From Planctomycetota bacterium (GTDB lineage: Bacteria > Planctomycetota > Phycisphaerae > WQYP01): a stretch of 6,201 bases of DNA. The translations under genes were made by a program, and so were the position numbers. Location of the stretch: the NCBI GenBank assembly GCA_021816165.1, contig JAKAYZ010000164.1, positions 1 to 6,201 of the forward strand. The letters are read 5' to 3'. Below the pieces are notes generated by a model, which ran no database searches, was not told where the DNA came from, and was given only the letters and a program-made list of their open reading frames with translations. The stretch's first letter is position 1. Each line of letters opens with the position of its first letter. Positions 1-6,109 of the stretch are shown here, one piece after another.

Positions 1-8
1 GGGCGAAT

Positions 9-971
9 ATGATTGTGGCAGGTATAGACGAAGCTGGATACGGACCACTTTTGGGGCCGCTGGTGGTCAGTACGGTAGCCATTGAATGCCCGCAGGCCAT
101 TTCCGACCGGATACCCGATGTGGCAGACATGCTGAATCCGGCAGTGGCGGTTCAACCACCGATCCCGCATGGGGCCCTTTTTGTAACCGACAGCAAAGTG
201 GTGCATCGATCGCAAAATGGTCTCCACCACCTTGAAGCGGCCACACTGATTGCCGTTGAATTGGCAGGCGGCGGGGCTACGCCAATGCGTCTTGACGACT
301 TGGCCAAGGCTTTGGGATGGACGGGCGACGCCCGTTTGCCATGGTACGACTGGAGCCACGCAGTCAGCCCGTTGTGGGCGTCCGCCGATGCCATCAGTAT
401 TACGCGATCCATGCTTTGGGGAAGGATGGCGTCGCGCGGCGTGCGGATGGCGTTGGCGCGGTCGGTGCTGATGGACGAAGCCAACTTTAACCATCAGGTA
501 AGTAAGACCCTGAACAAGGCGGCGGTACTGAGTTCCTGCGGGATGCAGTTGCTCAGGCAAATAGCCGACCAGAGTGCTGGCGAGACGTGGGTGGTGGTGG
601 ATAAAAATGGTGCCCGCGACCGCTATCTGGATTTATTAATGCGCACATTTCCTGATGTCATCTGGCGAGTGTGCACCGAATCTTCTGCCATCAGCCGTTA
701 TGAATGGCATCGACCAGGAGGGCTTTTTCGGGTGGATTTTCAGCAAAAGGGCGAATTGGCGTGTATGGCCACGGCCTGGGCGAGCATGATCTGCAAATAT
801 CTGCGTGAGCGGGCCATGGAGCAATTCAATGACTGGTGGGCAACTCAAACCGGAGGAAATGTCAGTCCAACAGCCGGGTATTACACCGACGCTCAGCGCT
901 GGTTATCTGAGATGGCACCGTATCTGGAGCGTTACGGTCCTCCGCAGGAACAGTGGGTACGCACCAGGTAA
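9..971 (+). CDS. Diverged ribonuclease HII-like protein
   Basis: Predicted RNase H-fold nuclease related to RNase HII, which cuts the RNA strand of RNA-DNA hybrids in the cytoplasm. Seen: residues 3-20 hold the N-terminal signature as DEAGYGPLLGPLVV, with acidic pair D7-E8. A DSK motif lies at 61-63, a VVVDKNG segment at 195-201 (D198 as third acid), and a KGE segment at 247-249 leads into the helix ending KYLRER (263-268). Family knowledge: RNase HII uses DEDD acids and a GRG motif for substrate recognition. Here GRG is GYG and the fourth acid is Glu (E249). At 320 aa it is about 100 aa longer than typical RNase HII, most of the excess lying between DSK and VDKN (about 64-195). The ATG at 9 is the first start and places the signature at the very N-terminus. 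Only 8 bases precede it, so its promoter and SD cannot be judged. It converges on the desaturase. Fold assignment is fairly secure; activity is uncertain. Confidence 0.8.
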   Translation: MIVAGIDEAGYGPLLGPLVVSTVAIECPQAISDRIPDVADMLNPAVAVQPPIPHGALFVTDSKVVHRSQNGLHHLEAATLIAVELAGGGATPMRLDDLAKALGWTGDARLPWYDWSHAVSPLWASADAISITRSMLWGRMASRGVRMALARSVLMDEANFNHQVSKTLNKAAVLSSCGMQLLRQIADQSAGETWVVVDKNGARDRYLDLLMRTFPDVIWRVCTESSAISRYEWHRPGGLFRVDFQQKGELACMATAWASMICKYLRERAMEQFNDWWATQTGGNVSPTAGYYTDAQRWLSEMAPYLERYGPPQEQWVRTR

Positions 972-988
972 GCCGAAACCGTCTGATT

Positions 989-1018
989 GAAAACAGCTTT
1001 GCCCAGTGGGTGAAAGCT
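989..1018 (-). terminator. Candidate intrinsic terminator of the desaturase gene
   Basis: Inverted repeat AGCTTT (995-1000) and AAAGCT (1013-1018), with inner CCC/GGG pairing around a 3-base loop and one bulge. Read on the minus strand, the hairpin overlaps the desaturase TAG stop and is followed by GTTTTC, a short U-tract. On the plus strand no T-run follows, so it would end the RNase HII-like transcript only weakly. The U-tract is short, so this is a moderate call. Confidence 0.4.
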
Positions 1019-1943
1019 AAACCTGACTTTCAGGGGCGGAAGAGGGATTGGCATCACTGATGGCACGACCGGGGCGTTGTGGCTCTACAACCTTCCACGC
1101 CAAGCCGAGGCCGCGCATGATACAAATGGTTATGTAGGTGATGTCAAATTCAAACCAGCGCATGCCGTGGGCGGCAGAGCGCTGTTGGGCGTGGTGATTG
1201 TTGTGCCAACCCTCGCCGAAGGAAAACAATGCCACCCACCAGTTGTTGCGCGAGTCATCATCCGTTTTGAAGTTGCGGTAACCCCACGTGTGAGCTGCCG
1301 AGTTAACAAACCAAGTTGCATGATAAAGGAGAACGACGCGCAGGCAGACGCCCCAAAGCACCCAGGAGAGGCCCCCCATCCAGTTTCCCAGCCACAACCA
1401 GCCGCCGGCAAAGAGGCCTGCTGCGAGAATAAACTGCGGAACGTACCAATAGCGATCGATAAAGCAAAGTACCGGGTCGCGCTGAATGTCTTTAGTCAGA
1501 TTGCGGGGGTCAAATCCGCTGCGCGAGCGATGCACGATCCAGAGGAGATGCGACCATGAAAAACCATCGCGTGGCGAATGCGGGTCCTCAATGTCGTCAG
1601 ACTCGGTATGGTGCTGACGATGCGTGCCAACCCATTGAATAGGCCCCCCCTGCCACGAGAGGCACGCAAAGATAGTCAGCATGTATTCGATCGGTTTGTA
1701 GGTGGCGAAACTGCGATGGGTAAGCAGCCGATGGTAGCCCAAGGTGACCCCCAAGCCACCGGTAATCCATGCCACAATGAAGAAGACCACAAACGATGAC
1801 AGATGGATCATGGATGGCAGAAACGCCAAGGTCGCAGCGATATGCAGTGCGACAAATACGCTGAAATAGAACCAGTGAAAGGGAACGCGTTGTCCATCCC
1901 GAAGTTCCCGATCACGAAAGTGTCTGATTTTTGCTGATGCCAT
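1017..1943 (-). CDS. Membrane fatty acyl desaturase (delta-9/DesC type)
   Basis: Integral membrane di-iron enzyme expected to insert a double bond into a saturated acyl chain (acyl-CoA or lipid-linked), using O2 and an electron donor, which raises membrane fluidity. Seen: all three histidine boxes, HRLLTH (71-76), HRQHH (108-112) and HNNHH (247-251), plus the NSAAHTWG segment (214-221) typical of the delta-9 acyl-CoA desaturase/DesC group. Hydrophobic helices lie at about 23-45, 49-70, 168-190 and 192-210. The 308-aa length is normal for bacterial DesC-like enzymes, and no cytochrome b5 domain is fused. The start ATG (1941-1943 on the complement) has a weak GGA five bases upstream. It is transcribed divergently from squalene-hopene cyclase, which suggests a shared membrane-lipid theme but does not prove co-regulation. 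Regiospecificity and the exact acyl carrier cannot be read from sequence. Confidence 0.93.
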   Translation of the reverse strand: MASAKIRHFRDRELRDGQRVPFHWFYFSVFVALHIAATLAFLPSMIHLSSFVVFFIVAWITGGLGVTLGYHRLLTHRSFATYKPIEYMLTIFACLSWQGGPIQWVGTHRQHHTESDDIEDPHSPRDGFSWSHLLWIVHRSRSGFDPRNLTKDIQRDPVLCFIDRYWYVPQFILAAGLFAGGWLWLGNWMGGLSWVLWGVCLRVVLLYHATWFVNSAAHTWGYRNFKTDDDSRNNWWVALFSFGEGWHNNHHAQQRSAAHGMRWFEFDITYITICIMRGLGLAWKVVEPQRPGRAISDANPSSAPESQV

Positions 1944-2052
1944 GTTTATCCAAAATAAAGCCGGTGCCTGCTGAGTTCAGGAGCCTCTCCAAGTCTTCAG
2001 ACCGACCAGCGCCACAAGCCGCCGTCATCGTCTGGGGGGAAACCTCCGCCGT

Positions 2053-2058
2053 ATTATA
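2053..2058 (-). promoter_or_regulatory. Candidate -10 box for the desaturase
   Basis: The minus strand reads a perfect TATAAT here, about 110 bases before the desaturase ATG, giving an inferred leader of roughly 100 nt. No recognisable TTGACA lies at 16-18 bases upstream and there is no extended -10 TG, so the call rests on one hexamer and its position. Confidence 0.35.
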
Positions 2059-2184
2059 TCCGTAACGGCCAATTAAATCTGGTTTTTGCGGATGGGCGAA
2101 AAAACTGGTGCGCAATCGGGCCAGATTCACGTGGACAGCACTGGGCTGCGCGTTGATGTGGCCAGTCTTTCGTGAGCAGGCATT

Positions 2185-2247
2185 GCCGAATTCTTTGGCA
2201 TTCCCCCGCCATGGCTTGCCGCTGCGTGAGAATTCGGCTAGCTTTTT
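2185..2247 (+). terminator. Attenuator- or terminator-like stem-loop upstream of shc
   Basis: Perfect 9-base inverted repeat GCCGAATTC (2185-2193) and GAATTCGGC (2230-2238). A nested GGCA (2197-2200)/TGCC (2217-2220) pair lies inside. TAGC and a run of five T (2243-2247) follow, with a second five-T run at 2254-2258. This is the shape of an intrinsic terminator on the plus strand, yet no plus-strand gene ends here. It could attenuate the shc leader, end a small RNA, or be a protein-binding palindrome. The large inner loop lowers confidence. Confidence 0.3.
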
Positions 2248-2274
2248 GTGAGATTTTTGGTCTGTGCGCTTGTT

Positions 2275-2360
2275 GGTACCCCAGGGGTAGCCACAGCGCT
2301 GGGGGCGAAACGCCAGTAGTCGGCTGGCACCGCCCGTCAGAGATGGAAATTCTCGAACGG
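2275..2360 (+). promoter_or_regulatory. Structured 5' leader of shc (hairpin cluster)
   Basis: Three predicted pairings lie in the 86 bases before the shc ribosome binding site. H1: GGTACCC (2275-2281) with GGGTA-G-CC (2285-2292, one bulged G). H2: GGT-A-GCCA (2286-2293) with TGGCACC (2325-2331), enclosing a GGCG-AAA-CGCC hairpin (2304-2314). H3: CCGT (2334-2337) with ACGG (2357-2360), then GAGA (2340-2343) with TCTC (2351-2354). H1 and H2 share bases 2286-2292, so they would be mutually exclusive, as in switching leaders. It matches no riboswitch class that I recognise. Chance folding of GC-rich DNA is a real alternative. Confidence 0.3.
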
Positions 2361-2369
2361 AAGAAGAGG
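2361..2369 (+). promoter_or_regulatory. Shine-Dalgarno site for shc
   Basis: The purine-rich AAGAAGAGG ends ten bases before the GTG at 2380. It supports the GTG as the start, because the next in-frame ATG is at residue 78, inside the conserved N-terminal domain. The site directly abuts leader hairpin H3. Confidence 0.55.
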
Positions 2370-2379
2370 CGTATAACCA

Positions 2380-4371
2380 GTGACTCGTATTGCCCCTGTA
2401 ACCTCCGCTCCCAAAGAGATTAGTGAACGCATTGATAACCCTCACGACAGCGTGGCTGCATCGCCTGACCATTCACCGGTCGAAACAGAACCTGAACTTG
2501 AGGCAAGCATTAACCTTGCCACGCGGCACTTGCTATCCAAACACAACCACAAGGGGTATTGGGTAGGCGAGTTGCAGGGCGACAGCATATTGGAATCTGA
2601 ATACGTTCTGATGAAATTTATTCTGGGCCAGGAGAGTGACGCCTGCCTCCCCCTGATTGCAAACTATCTTAGATCAATTCAACTGCCGGATGGTGGCTGG
2701 AGCATGTTCCCCGGAGGGAACAGTGATCTGGCGGGTACAGCCAAGGGTTATTTTGCCCTGAAACTACTGGGGGATTCGCCCGATGCGCCGCACATGCGGG
2801 CGGCGCGGGATGTGGTACGGCGGCTGGGCGGGGCAGAAAACTGTAACAGCTTTACCAAATTCTTTTTTGCCGCGCTCGGTCAGGTCAGTTATGCGGCCTG
2901 TCCGAGCATCCCGCCGGAAATTATCCTCATTCCCAAATGGATTTACTTCAACCTTTACGCTGTCTCCGCGTGGAGCCGCACCATGATTTTGCCACTGGCC
3001 ATTGTCAGTGCATACCGCCCGGTACGAACGCTGCCGGGCGAATTGGGCATCAGCGAATTGTTTAATGATGAATCCAAGGCGCGCACGGCGGCGGGAAAAC
3101 TTAAGGGTCTGCCGCGCAGTTGGCGCGAGATGTTTCTGCTGCTGGACTTATCACTTAAGCGTTATGAGAAGACGGCAGTCACGCCGCTGCGGCCTCTGGC
3201 AATCCGCGAGGCGGAAAAATGGCTGCTGGAGCACATGGAAGGGTGCGATGGCCTGGGAGCCATCTTCCCGCCCATGGTGTACATACTTATTGTGCTGCGG
3301 ATATTGGGCTATGCCGACGACCACCCGGTAGTGGTTAAAGCGCAAAAAGACCTGAAAGATTTGTTTATCGAGGAAGGCGAGACCATCCGGATACAACCTT
3401 GCTGGTCACCGGTGTGGGACACAGGTATCGCCATGCACGCATTGGCGGAAGCCGGGCTGACGCACGATCATCCGACGGCGCAATCCACCACACGCTGGCT
3501 GCTGGAGAAAGAATGCCGCACCGCCAGCGACTGGGCCAAAAACTGCCCAGGGGTGGAGCCATCCGGCTGGTTTTTTGAATTTAATAACCCGCATTACCCC
3601 GATGTGGACGATACGGCCATGGTGACCATGGCACTTAAGCGGCTGGGCGGGCCGGTGGCCGAGCAGGCTGTCCGCCTAGGTATTAATTGGTTGCTGGCCA
3701 TGCAGAATGACGACGGCGGTTGGGCGGCGTTTGATCGCACGCGCAACCGTCCGATTTTAGAGCATGTGCCGTTTGCGGATCATAATGCGATTCAAGACCC
3801 TTCATGCCCGGATATTGCCGGTCGTGTGCTGGAATGTCTGGGGCATAACGGGTTTAAAAGCGACCATCCGGCGGTGCGCAAGGCGGTGCGGTTTTTGCAG
3901 GAAACACAGGAGCCTGAGGGGTGCTGGTTCGGTCGCTGGGGCGTCAACTACATCTACGGTACATGGCAGGTTTTGACGGGATTGCGGGCGGTCGGCGAGC
4001 CGATGGATCAGCGGTTTGTGCGCCGCGCCGCCGACTGGCTGCGTTCGTGTCATAAGCCGGACGGAAGTTGGGGCGAATCATGCCAGACCTACGACAACCC
4101 GGAACTTAAAGGTCGCGGTCCGAGCACACCATCGCAAACCGCTTGGGGTGCCATGGGCTTGATGGCGGCCGCCGGTCCGCATGACCCACATGTGAAGGCG
4201 GCCATCCGCTGGCTCATGGAAAACCAGAATCCGCAGGGTGACTGGGATGAACCGTGGTTTACCGGCACCGGATTTCCGCGCGTCTTTTATCTCAAATATC
4301 ACCTGTACCGGCTTTATTTTCCGCTGATGGCGCTGGCGCGGCATCGGCGGCTCTTGCAATCGGGGCGATAG
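2380..4371 (+). CDS. shc: Squalene-hopene cyclase
   Basis: Cyclises squalene to hopene/hopanol, the committed step of hopanoid synthesis, as a monotopic enzyme on the cytoplasmic membrane (hpnF in hopanoid operons). Seen: the catalytic DXDD motif is DVDDTA at 408-413. QW-type repeats include PDGGW (103-107), NDDGGW (443-448), EGCWFGRWGVNYIYGT (513-528), PDGSWGES (560-567) and the C-terminal stretch 616-642 with GTGFP (629-633). From a remembered alignment to the Alicyclobacillus enzyme, cavity aromatics are kept: W198 (W169), W346-D347 (W312-D313), F399 (F365), F632 (F601), F636 (F605) and Y640 (Y609). Y420 corresponds to F451, and H451, partner of the catalytic Asp, to R482. The 663-aa length is normal, with about 40 poorly conserved N-terminal residues. 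GTG start with SD AAGAAGAGG. The squalene-synthesis genes are not nearby, so substrate supply must be encoded elsewhere. Identity is secure; the exact product mixture is not readable. Confidence 0.97.
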   Translation: MTRIAPVTSAPKEISERIDNPHDSVAASPDHSPVETEPELEASINLATRHLLSKHNHKGYWVGELQGDSILESEYVLMKFILGQESDACLPLIANYLRSIQLPDGGWSMFPGGNSDLAGTAKGYFALKLLGDSPDAPHMRAARDVVRRLGGAENCNSFTKFFFAALGQVSYAACPSIPPEIILIPKWIYFNLYAVSAWSRTMILPLAIVSAYRPVRTLPGELGISELFNDESKARTAAGKLKGLPRSWREMFLLLDLSLKRYEKTAVTPLRPLAIREAEKWLLEHMEGCDGLGAIFPPMVYILIVLRILGYADDHPVVVKAQKDLKDLFIEEGETIRIQPCWSPVWDTGIAMHALAEAGLTHDHPTAQSTTRWLLEKECRTASDWAKNCPGVEPSGWFFEFNNPHYPDVDDTAMVTMALKRLGGPVAEQAVRLGINWLLAMQNDDGGWAAFDRTRNRPILEHVPFADHNAIQDPSCPDIAGRVLECLGHNGFKSDHPAVRKAVRFLQETQEPEGCWFGRWGVNYIYGTWQVLTGLRAVGEPMDQRFVRRAADWLRSCHKPDGSWGESCQTYDNPELKGRGPSTPSQTAWGAMGLMAAAGPHDPHVKAAIRWLMENQNPQGDWDEPWFTGTGFPRVFYLKYHLYRLYFPLMALARHRRLLQSGR

Positions 4372-4377
4372 ACGCGC

Positions 4378-4400
4378 ATCATCTGCGATACGCAGGTGAT
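4378..4400 (+). terminator. 3' stem-loop just after shc
   Basis: Ten-base-pair stem (4378-4387 with 4391-4400, one G-T wobble) around a three-base ATA loop, starting seven bases after the shc stop. No U-tract follows on either strand, so it is not a classical intrinsic terminator. It could stabilise the shc mRNA 3' end or aid termination. It buries the GTG at 4396, the furthest upstream in-frame start of the next gene, which argues against that start being used. Confidence 0.45.
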
Positions 4401-4440
4401 TGAGAGACCGCTTGGTTTGTATAGTATGGGACGCGGTGAC

Positions 4441-4833
4441 ATGCCGATGAAATCGAACCATCTTTTGACTGCTGCGATAGCCCTGCTGGGATTCGGCCTA
4501 GTGCTTAATGCCTTTGTGAACATCCTCGACCGCCATGGAACCTGGCCAGATCAGGTTGCCTGGGGCAAAGGTTTGCAAGTTGTGCCATCGGGTGCGTTCG
4601 GCAACGCTGACATTCAGGCCTTTCCCGTGCAGTTGGGGCGCAATATATACGGTTTCGTGCTACTCGATCCAAGCCGTCATGCTATGGCGGTGTATCGCCT
4701 CAATGGTGCCGTATCACGATTGCGGCTGATGGCGGCCCGTAATTATCGGTACGATCTCCGGCTGAAGGATTTTAATAATTCTTCGCCCACGCCGGTGCAG
4801 GTGAAGAAATTGCTGGGCGCAGGTGCCCATTGA
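4441..4833 (+). CDS. Small single-pass membrane-anchored protein, function unknown
   Basis: Not recognised as a named family. From ATG 4441 it is 130 aa: a short basic N-terminus, one hydrophobic anchor at about 7-29 (uncleaved signal-anchor look, no lipobox or clear cleavage site), then about 100 probably exported soluble residues. The C-terminal half has beta-strand-like runs, YGFVLLD (70-76) and AMAVYRLNG (81-89), followed by LMAARNYRYDLRLKDFN (96-112). The pattern 'displays a value, accumulated in a Y, then AAR-YRYD' resembles short membrane proteins I associate with planctomycetes, but I cannot verify this. In-frame starts also exist at GTG 4396 (inside a hairpin), ATG 4426 (no SD) and ATG 4447; 4441 is preferred because GGGA lies nine bases upstream. 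It follows shc on the same strand by about 70 bases, so co-transcription is possible but unproven. It is probably real, given its coherent anchor-plus-domain layout. Confidence 0.65.
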   Translation: MPMKSNHLLTAAIALLGFGLVLNAFVNILDRHGTWPDQVAWGKGLQVVPSGAFGNADIQAFPVQLGRNIYGFVLLDPSRHAMAVYRLNGAVSRLRLMAARNYRYDLRLKDFNNSSPTPVQVKKLLGAGAH

Positions 4834-4986
4834 TGATGCTCTGCGGGAAGGTCGATGCCGACGGGCCAGCTATTGGGGCGATTGGTGCGGAGCGTCGGAT
4901 CAGCCATGTGCCCTGCAAGAATGGGGCGTGGGTAAAGGAAAATAACCGCGGCGGTTGTGATATGGATAGATTTTGGCGATTGGGAC

Positions 4987-5016
4987 GTGACAAGGGGTGG
5001 CCCTTGCGTTTAGAAT
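4987..5016 (+). promoter_or_regulatory. Candidate sigma70-type promoter of the HTH-membrane gene
   Basis: GTGACA (4987-4992) and TAGAAT (5011-5016) are separated by 18 bases, each matching the -35/-10 consensus at five of six positions. Transcription would start near 5023, leaving a leader of about 75 nt before GTG 5097. This placement makes the upstream GTG at 5025 an unlikely start. It implies the gene can be expressed independently of the upstream one. Confidence 0.45.
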
Positions 5017-5084
5017 ATAGGTAGGTGTCGGCTGCATTGAATTGCAGACGGCCGGGCAACGTCATCAAGTTGGCGCGTATTGTT

Positions 5085-5090
5085 GAGGAG
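5085..5090 (+). promoter_or_regulatory. Shine-Dalgarno site that fixes the start at GTG 5097
   Basis: GAGGAG sits six bases before GTG 5097, an optimal spacing. The ATG at 5106 would be 15 bases away. The GTG at 5025 has no comparable site. This is the strongest SD in the window. Confidence 0.7.
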
Positions 5091-5096
5091 TTGGCT

Positions 5097-6062
5097 GTGG
5101 CGAAGATGTTCTACAGTTCCGATGAAGCGGTCCAAAAGCTGGGCGTTGACAATAATCGGCTAAAAGAGTTGATCGAACAAAATCGGCTGCGTGAATTTCG
5201 CGACGGCCAGCGATCCATATATAAAGTTGATCAGGTGGACAAGCTGGCTGCGGAACTCAAAGGCGGCAGCGGTGCCGGCAATTTGGATACCGGCCCCATT
5301 GATTTGATGCCCAATGCTTCGGGCGGCCCGATCTCCTTGGCCGATTCCGGCGATACGGGGGCTTCGGCGGGTGGGTCGAAGATGGACAGTAAATCAGGTA
5401 CCGGGTTTGCCGCATCCAGCAAATCGGGCAGTGGGATGCCGGCGCAGGGCACTAAGGCTGGCGACAAGGGTGCGTCGTCGATAAAAGTGTTTGATTCGTC
5501 TGAAATTAAGCCGGCAGATTCCAGTGCCCAAACCCAGATATCGTCCGCACTTGATGAATCTATTTCTCCATCTGGTTTGGATTCGGTCGGCAGCGGATCG
5601 GGCCTGCTCGACCTGACACGTGAAAGCGACAACACCAGTCTGGGTGCTGAACTGCTTGAAGAAATTTATCCCGGCGATGGTGGTGCGGGAGGCAGCCAAG
5701 CGGGTGTAGGGTCCGCCTCGGGCATTTTTGATCAAACAGCGGCAGGAAGCAAGGCTGGCGAGACGGGCCTCGGAGCGCCCCCACCGATGGCTGAACCAGC
5801 ACCCGTTCCTGTGGCGTCATCCTACATACCGGCGATTGAGGCCCCGGATCCCATGGCGGGATTGTTCGGTGGCTTTGCGTTTGCCTCGGTTTTGGCCATG
5901 CTGCTGGCATTGGTAACGGTGGCAGCCAACTTGGATGGGTTTGTGCCATCCTTCGTCCACACGTTAGGTAAAAGCTTACTGATGCTTATCGGATTGTTGA
6001 TTTTGGTCACCGCGTTGGTGGCGATCGCCGGCTACTTTGGTGGCCGCGCATCGAATCGGTAG
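5097..6062 (+). CDS. Excisionase/MerR-type HTH protein with Ser/Gly linker and two C-terminal TM helices
   Basis: Function unknown; architecture is clear. From GTG 5097 it is 321 aa. Residues 4-55 look like an excisionase/MerR-type winged helix: a YSSDEAVQKLGVD start (6-18), a helix rich in R/K/E (20-31), a basic wing (R30-R39, then YKVDQVD 42-48). Residues 56-250 are a low-complexity Ser/Gly/Ala/Asp linker, probably disordered. Inside it, residues 167-194 (GSGLLDLTRE, DNTSLGAELLEE, then IYPGD) are much less repetitive and look like a conserved short motif. A Pro/Ala stretch (227-240) precedes two hydrophobic helices at about 255-278 and 293-314, with a short polar loop between; the C-terminus is basic (RASNR). 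Topology inference: N- and C-termini in the cytoplasm, so the HTH could reach DNA or a protein partner. The 24 extra codons from GTG 5025 bear no resemblance to the domain and are better read as leader. It has its own promoter candidate and SD. Confidence 0.85.
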   Translation: MAKMFYSSDEAVQKLGVDNNRLKELIEQNRLREFRDGQRSIYKVDQVDKLAAELKGGSGAGNLDTGPIDLMPNASGGPISLADSGDTGASAGGSKMDSKSGTGFAASSKSGSGMPAQGTKAGDKGASSIKVFDSSEIKPADSSAQTQISSALDESISPSGLDSVGSGSGLLDLTRESDNTSLGAELLEEIYPGDGGAGGSQAGVGSASGIFDQTAAGSKAGETGLGAPPPMAEPAPVPVASSYIPAIEAPDPMAGLFGGFAFASVLAMLLALVTVAANLDGFVPSFVHTLGKSLLMLIGLLILVTALVAIAGYFGGRASNR

Positions 6063-6069
6063 AATTGAA

Positions 6070-6109
6070 GGCGCTATCCGCGCCCGGCTCTCATGGATGA
6101 GATACCCGG
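6070..6109 (+). terminator. Tandem hairpins after the HTH-membrane gene
   Basis: GGCGC (6070-6074) pairs with GCGCC (6080-6084) eight bases after the stop. A second stem follows, TCTCAT (6089-6094) with ATGAGA (6097-6102), flanked by self-complementary CCGG at 6084-6087 and 6106-6109. No U-run follows, so termination, if any, is not of the classical intrinsic type. The rest of the window to 6201 holds another small stem (6156-6180) and no supportable gene. Confidence 0.25.

Larger units (their letters stand above)
1944..2379. other. Divergent regulatory region between desaturase and shc
   Basis: A 436-base non-coding region between two divergently transcribed lipid genes. It holds a minus-strand TATAAT (2053-2058), a long inverted repeat followed by a T-run (2185-2247), and three predicted hairpins (2275-2360) that run into the shc Shine-Dalgarno sequence. 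I found no convincing sigma70 promoter for shc on the plus strand. Open frames exist here on both strands, but they overlap the starts of neighbouring genes and look like no known protein. Confidence 0.6.
4834..5096. other. Intergenic region before the HTH-membrane gene
   Basis: 263 bases without a supportable gene. Its 3' part contains the promoter candidate (4987-5016) and SD (5085-5090) of the next gene. A 64-codon frame beginning TTG-ATG-ATG at 4830 overlaps the previous stop. Its product has no anchor, domain or repeat that I recognise and no SD, so I treat it as chance. I see nothing else in the first 150 bases. Confidence 0.5.

Noticed and set aside
1077..1559. 160-codon plus-strand frame inside the desaturase gene
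   Set aside because: Antisense shadow of a gene that has all three histidine boxes intact.
2286..2331. Known riboswitch (cobalamin, c-di-GMP, fluoride) or tRNA in the shc leader
   Set aside because: I could not match the conserved core sequences of these classes, and no cloverleaf with acceptor and T-loop consensus can be drawn.
2172..2423. 83-codon plus-strand frame ahead of shc
   Set aside because: Runs into the shc coding region in another frame; composition rich in Cys, Trp and Arg with no domain, and no SD.
1912..2472. 186-codon minus-strand frame spanning the desaturase-shc intergenic region
   Set aside because: It overlaps the starts of both well-supported genes, has no recognisable domain, and would cover the regulatory sites. 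Best explained as a chance open frame in GC-rich DNA.
4400..4425. TTGAGA ... TATAGT as a promoter for the small membrane protein
   Set aside because: The spacer is only 14 bases and there is no properly placed extended -10, so I do not list it as a feature.
4830..5024. 64-codon frame after the small membrane protein
   Set aside because: TTG/ATG start overlapping the previous stop, no SD, no domain, and it covers the promoter candidate of the next gene.
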